Assembly: GCA_047974615.1 (NCBI GenBank)
Contig: JBKECM010000044.1
Span: 1-9,292, forward strand
Reading direction: 5' to 3'
Length of the DNA stretch: 9,292 nucleotides
DNA from: JBKEBX01 sp047974615
GTDB lineage: Bacteria; Bacillota; Clostridia; Lachnospirales; CAMZNU01
Below the pieces are notes generated by a model. It was not told the DNA's origin. It did no database searches and saw nothing but the letters and a program-made list of their open reading frames with translations. The position numbers were made by a program, and so were the translations under genes. Of this stretch, positions 6,894-9,292 are shown in pieces. How positions within the stretch are numbered: position 1 is the stretch's first letter; the number at the start of each line of letters is the position of its first letter.

Positions 6894-6922
6894 GTGGGAG
6901 GGAAACCCCCGTTAAATACCAC
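6894..6922 (+). promoter_or_regulatory. Candidate ribosomal protein L1 binding site in the rplK leader
   Basis: GTGG (6894-6897) can pair with CCAC (6919-6922), enclosing an inner stem GGG (6900-6902)/CCC (6906-6908) with an AAA loop and a GTTAAATA side. The conserved outline is GTGGGAG, short hairpin, GTT, then ACCAC. It ends four bases before the rplK Shine-Dalgarno (AGGAGG, 6926-6931), the position expected for translational repression. L1 is known to repress the L11-L1 operon by binding an rRNA-like structure in the mRNA leader. That this motif is the site is inferred from position and from its repetition before rplA. Confidence 0.65.
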
Positions 6923-6938
6923 TATAGGAGGTGCCATT

Positions 6939-7364
6939 ATGGCAAAAAAAATTACAGGATATATAAAGTTACAAATTCCAGCAGGTAAAGCTACTCCTGC
7001 ACCACCAGTTGGTCCTGCTCTTGGTCAACACGGTGTTAATATCATGGGATTTACAAAAGAGTTTAATGAAAGAACAAAAAATGACGTAGGTTTGATTATC
7101 CCAGTTGTAATAACTGTTTATCAAGATAAAAGCTTTACTTTCATTACAAAAACTCCACCAGCTGCTGTTCTTATTAAGAAAGCTTGTAAAATCGAGTCTG
7201 GTTCAGCTGTACCACACAAAACTAAAGTTGCTAAAATAAGCAAAGCTGAAGTTCAAAAAATCGCTGAATTAAAAATGCCTGACTTAAACGCTGGTTCTAT
7301 TGAAACTGCTATGAGTATGATAGCAGGTACTTGCCGTTCTATGGGTGTTGTTGTAGAAGACTAA
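6939..7364 (+). CDS. rplK: 50S ribosomal protein L11
   Basis: L11 forms the base of the ribosomal stalk at the GTPase-associated centre and is a target of thiopeptide antibiotics. The protein is 141 residues, the standard length. The N-terminal domain shows MAKKITGYIKLQIPAGKATPAPPVGPALGQHGVNI, including the proline-rich segment around Pro20-Pro26 where thiopeptides act. The C-terminal rRNA-binding domain has KIESGSAVPHKTKVAKI and the closing GTCRSMGVVVED. ATG 6939 is chosen because AGGAGG (6926-6931) lies seven bases upstream and the protein then starts as in all L11; the longer frame to 6894 would cross the leader motif. The gap to rplA is 55 bases and contains a second L1-type motif. Confidence 0.97.
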   Translation: MAKKITGYIKLQIPAGKATPAPPVGPALGQHGVNIMGFTKEFNERTKNDVGLIIPVVITVYQDKSFTFITKTPPAAVLIKKACKIESGSAVPHKTKVAKISKAEVQKIAELKMPDLNAGSIETAMSMIAGTCRSMGVVVED

Positions 7365-7376
7365 TTTTAAAAAGAT

Positions 7377-7404
7377 GTGGGAGAGCGTATAGCTTGTTGA
7401 CCAC
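7377..7404 (+). promoter_or_regulatory. Second candidate L1 binding site, in the rplK-rplA gap
   Basis: GTGG (7377-7380) can pair with CCAC (7401-7404), enclosing AGC (7384-7386)/GCT (7392-7394) with a GTATA loop and a GTTGA side. It shares the GTGGGAG start, inner hairpin, GTT and ACCAC end with the motif before rplK, while the inner stem sequence differs, as expected for conserved structure. It ends two bases before the rplA Shine-Dalgarno (AGGAGG, 7407-7412). Confidence 0.6.
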
Positions 7405-7419
7405 TTAGGAGGATATGTA

Positions 7420-8115
7420 ATGAAAAGAGGAAAAAAATATTTAGAAAAAGCAAAGCTTGTAGATTCTAGTAACTTATATGATCCAAGCGAAGCTTGTAAC
7501 TTAGCAGTAGAAACTTCTATTGCAAAATTTGATGAAACTGTAGAAGCACACATTCGTTTAGGTGTTGACGGTAGACATGCTGATCAACAAGTTCGTGGTG
7601 CTGTTGTATTACCACATGGTACTGGTAAAAAAGTACGTGTTCTTGTAATCGCTAAAGGCGAAAAAGCTGATGAAGCTGAAAAAGCTGGTGCTGATTATGT
7701 TGGTGCTGAAGAAATCGTAACAAAAATTCAAAAAGATAACTGGTTTGAATTTGATATATTAGTTGCTACACCTGATATGATGGGTCTTGTTGGTCGTTTA
7801 GGTCGTGTTCTTGGTCCTAAAGGTTTAATGCCAAACCCTAAAGCTGGTACTGTTACCAACGATTTAGCTAAAGCTGTTGAAGAAATCAAAGCTGGTAAAA
7901 TCGAGTACCGTCTTGATAAAACAAATATCATTCACGTTCCAATCGGTAAAGTATCTTTTGGTCGTGAAAAACTTAACGAAAACTTAGATGCTGTTATGTC
8001 TGCTTTAATCAAAGCTAAGCCTACAGCTGCAAAAGGTCAATACCTTCGTTCAGTTACAGTAGCAAGCACTATGGGTCCTGGTGTAAAAATCAACCCTGGT
8101 AAATTTACTGAATAA
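7420..8115 (+). CDS. rplA: 50S ribosomal protein L1
   Basis: L1 forms the mobile L1 stalk of the large subunit and is the usual translational repressor of its own operon. The 231-residue length is typical. The N-terminal part begins MKRGKKYLEKAKLVD, and the rRNA-binding face includes FDETVEAHIRLGVDGRHADQ. The family signature VGRLGRVLGPKGLMPNPK lies at about 124-142, and the C-terminal segment ends in TMGPGVKINPGKF. AGGAGG ends seven bases before ATG 7420. An ATGTAATG string at 7415-7422 creates a start-stop directly at the true start, but that ATG is only two bases from the Shine-Dalgarno and is unlikely to be used. A terminator follows after 12 bases, and rplJ and rplL do not come next. Confidence 0.97.
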   Translation: MKRGKKYLEKAKLVDSSNLYDPSEACNLAVETSIAKFDETVEAHIRLGVDGRHADQQVRGAVVLPHGTGKKVRVLVIAKGEKADEAEKAGADYVGAEEIVTKIQKDNWFEFDILVATPDMMGLVGRLGRVLGPKGLMPNPKAGTVTNDLAKAVEEIKAGKIEYRLDKTNIIHVPIGKVSFGREKLNENLDAVMSALIKAKPTAAKGQYLRSVTVASTMGPGVKINPGKFTE

Positions 8116-8127
8116 TAAAAACCTATT

Positions 8128-8176
8128 AGAACTGTATAAAACTTGCTTAAAGTAAGATTCTATGCAGTTCTTTTTT
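8128..8176 (+). terminator. Intrinsic terminator after rplA
   Basis: AGAACTGTATA (8128-8138) pairs with TATGCAGTTCT (8161-8171), 11 bp with one G-T pair. An inner stem CTTGC (8142-8146)/GTAAG (8152-8156) caps it. Six Ts run from 8171 to 8176. This ends the ribosomal operon only 18 bases before the next start codon. Confidence 0.85.
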
Positions 8177-8194
8177 CTTGGAAAAGGATAAATT

Positions 8195-9028
8195 ATGAAA
8201 AAGAAAATTATTATAATTTTAACGATACTTATAATAAGTATAACAAGTTGTGCATCAAAAGATAATACAGAAACTACAATTAATGATGAACAATTAAGTG
8301 TAAATACTTCTACAAACGAAGAAATAAGTGGAATTTTAAAAGATTATAACTCCATAATGAGTACTAATGACTTAGAATATAGTTCACAAGAAGATTTGCA
8401 AAACACACAATATATCTTTGGTGAAGATACTATAACAAATACTTATACTGCATCTATAGAACGTGGTAAAGATGAAAATGGTAATATAATCGTAAAACAA
8501 GATATTATATCTGAAGATAACTACGGAAAAGAAGAAAGACAAGTTTTTTATAAAGATGACTATATATATTTTAATGATAATGTGAAAGAAAAATACCCAA
8601 CTACATTTTTAGAGTTTTCTCAAAACTTTTTACTTACTTCTACATTAACTTTTGAAGAGGCTGATATAATTAATGCGATATGGGAAAAAAACAATGATGA
8701 AATTATATATACTTTTTACATAGATATAAAGGCTCCTTATTTTAATGATCTTTTAGGTTCAAACTCTAACGTTTTAAGTCAGTTTTTTAGTGTAGATGCC
8801 GAAATAATTAAGCTTACTGCAAGCGATGTTAAATATGAAGTTAATTTTGATTTGGATAACAAAATAAAAGAATTTAAACTTAATTATGACCTAAACCTTG
8901 CTGAAAACAAAATGTATGGCATACCTCAAAGTTCAATATCTTTAGATTGTCTTACAACTATAAATTTACTAGAACCTTCATATGAGGTTGAACTACCTGA
9001 AGATTTAGACTCATATGAGGAAGGGTAA
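8195..9028 (+). CDS. Lipoprotein of unknown function
   Basis: This 277-residue protein has a lipoprotein signal peptide (MKKKIIIILTILIISITSC, lipobox ITSC, lipidated Cys19). An Asn/Thr/Glu-rich flexible linker follows to about residue 45. Residues about 50-277 are acidic and alternate hydrophobic and charged positions (GNIIVKQDIISEDN, RQVFYKDDYIYFND, YTFYIDIKAPYF), suggesting a beta-rich, perhaps LolA/LppX-like, fold. The C-terminus is PSYEVELPEDLDSYEEG. AAGGA (8184-8188) lies six bases before the ATG. The gene begins 18 bases after a terminator T-run, and no separate promoter is visible, so expression may depend on readthrough from the ribosomal operon or on a promoter I cannot see. It carries more ATA isoleucine codons than rplA. 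Its family is not recognised. Confidence 0.8.
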   Translation: MKKKIIIILTILIISITSCASKDNTETTINDEQLSVNTSTNEEISGILKDYNSIMSTNDLEYSSQEDLQNTQYIFGEDTITNTYTASIERGKDENGNIIVKQDIISEDNYGKEERQVFYKDDYIYFNDNVKEKYPTTFLEFSQNFLLTSTLTFEEADIINAIWEKNNDEIIYTFYIDIKAPYFNDLLGSNSNVLSQFFSVDAEIIKLTASDVKYEVNFDLDNKIKEFKLNYDLNLAENKMYGIPQSSISLDCLTTINLLEPSYEVELPEDLDSYEEG

Positions 9029-9058
9029 AGAATTTTTTTTTATTTGGTATTATTTTAT

Positions 9059-9125
9059 ATGGCATCATTGCAAAAGAAAAAATCAAATTTTCATACTTTT
9101 GACAAAGGTATAAAATGGCAAAAAA
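9059..9125 (+). repeat. Second copy of one end of the MITE-like element, inverted
   Basis: Positions 9066-9106 are the exact reverse complement of 5784-5824 (41 of 41). The similarity continues on both sides: ATGGCA just before, and AAATGGCAAAAA after a six-base segment with several changes. It also aligns with the left end at 5629-5660. Only this end is present; the rest of the element is replaced by the tandem array that follows. A 37-codon ATG frame (9059-9172) runs across it but lacks a ribosome site at usable distance. Confidence 0.75.
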
Positions 9126-9130
9126 GAGAA

Positions 9131-9292
9131 GGTGCTGAAAAGGTTAGAAAAAATTATATTCCACAAAAATGAGAGGGTGCTGAAAAAGTCCAAAAAGAAA
9201 AAAATATTACTAATGATAATGGCACGAAAATAGTGAGATAGCATAAAATCAGCGAGGAAAGAAGGTGCTGATAAAGTCAAAAAGAAAAAAAT
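9131..9292 (+). repeat. Tandem array of about 45-bp GGTGCTGA units, continuing past the window
   Basis: Unit starts are at 9131, 9176, 9221 and 9264, spaced 45, 45 and 43 bases. Three begin GGTGCTGA; the third is diverged (GGCACGAAAATAGTGAG). Units two and four share GGTGCTGAWAAAGTC and then an A-rich AAAAAGAAAAAAAT block. The units are degenerate and AT-rich, so this is neither a CRISPR array nor a clean coding repeat. A lone inverted copy lies at 13-47. The last unit is cut by the window end. With the preceding repeat it fills the 264 bases after the last gene; I see no gene there. Confidence 0.6.

Noticed and set aside
6894..6938. GTG start for L11 at 6894
   Set aside because: The 15 extra residues come from the leader motif and are absent from L11. 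ATG 6939 follows a good Shine-Dalgarno.
9131..9292. CRISPR array
   Set aside because: The units are degenerate, similarity extends into the would-be spacers, there is no repeat dyad, and no cas gene is present.

Overview
The window comes from an AT-rich, low-G+C bacterium. The most likely source is a Clostridia-type Firmicute: the ribosome binding sites are strong AGGAGG sites, the sigma-A promoters are near consensus, and the order rpmG-secE-nusG-rplK-rplA is the Firmicute housekeeping order. There are also three lipoprotein signal peptides with short hydrophobic cores. I cannot name a genus from the sequence alone.

Layout. (1) Positions 1-178 hold one copy of a short dispersed repeat (minus orientation), a small uninterpreted open frame and a possible promoter. 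(2) Positions 179-4604 encode a two-gene efflux operon: a lipoprotein membrane-fusion protein with an unusually long coiled coil, then an RND permease of the HAE1/AcrB type. No outer-membrane channel gene is present. (3) Positions 4637-5498 are a self-contained single-gene unit: a promoter that matches consensus exactly (TTGACA-17-TATAAT), an acidic lipoprotein of unknown function, and a perfect 12-bp-stem terminator. (4) Positions 5490-5879 are non-coding and contain a MITE-like element with imperfect terminal inverted repeats. (5) Positions 5880-8176 are the translation/transcription operon: extended -10 promoter, rpmG, secE, nusG, rplK, rplA and a terminator. Two copies of the same structured motif, GTGGGAG...ACCAC, lie immediately before the Shine-Dalgarno sites of rplK and rplA and look like binding sites for ribosomal protein L1. 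(6) Positions 8195-9028 encode a third lipoprotein where rplJ-rplL would usually be expected. (7) Positions 9059-9292 hold a second copy of one end of the MITE-like element, in inverted orientation, fused to a tandem array of about 45-bp units that runs off the window.

Functionally, the RND/MFP pair should export hydrophobic compounds at the cell membrane. The L33-SecE-NusG-L11-L1 operon is core machinery, probably with L1 autoregulation. The two extra lipoproteins may share a beta-rich fold, but their roles are unknown. I found no convincing novel defence or mobile system. The most notable items are the duplicated L1-type leader motif, the inverted repeat family flanking the ribosomal operon, and the tandem array.
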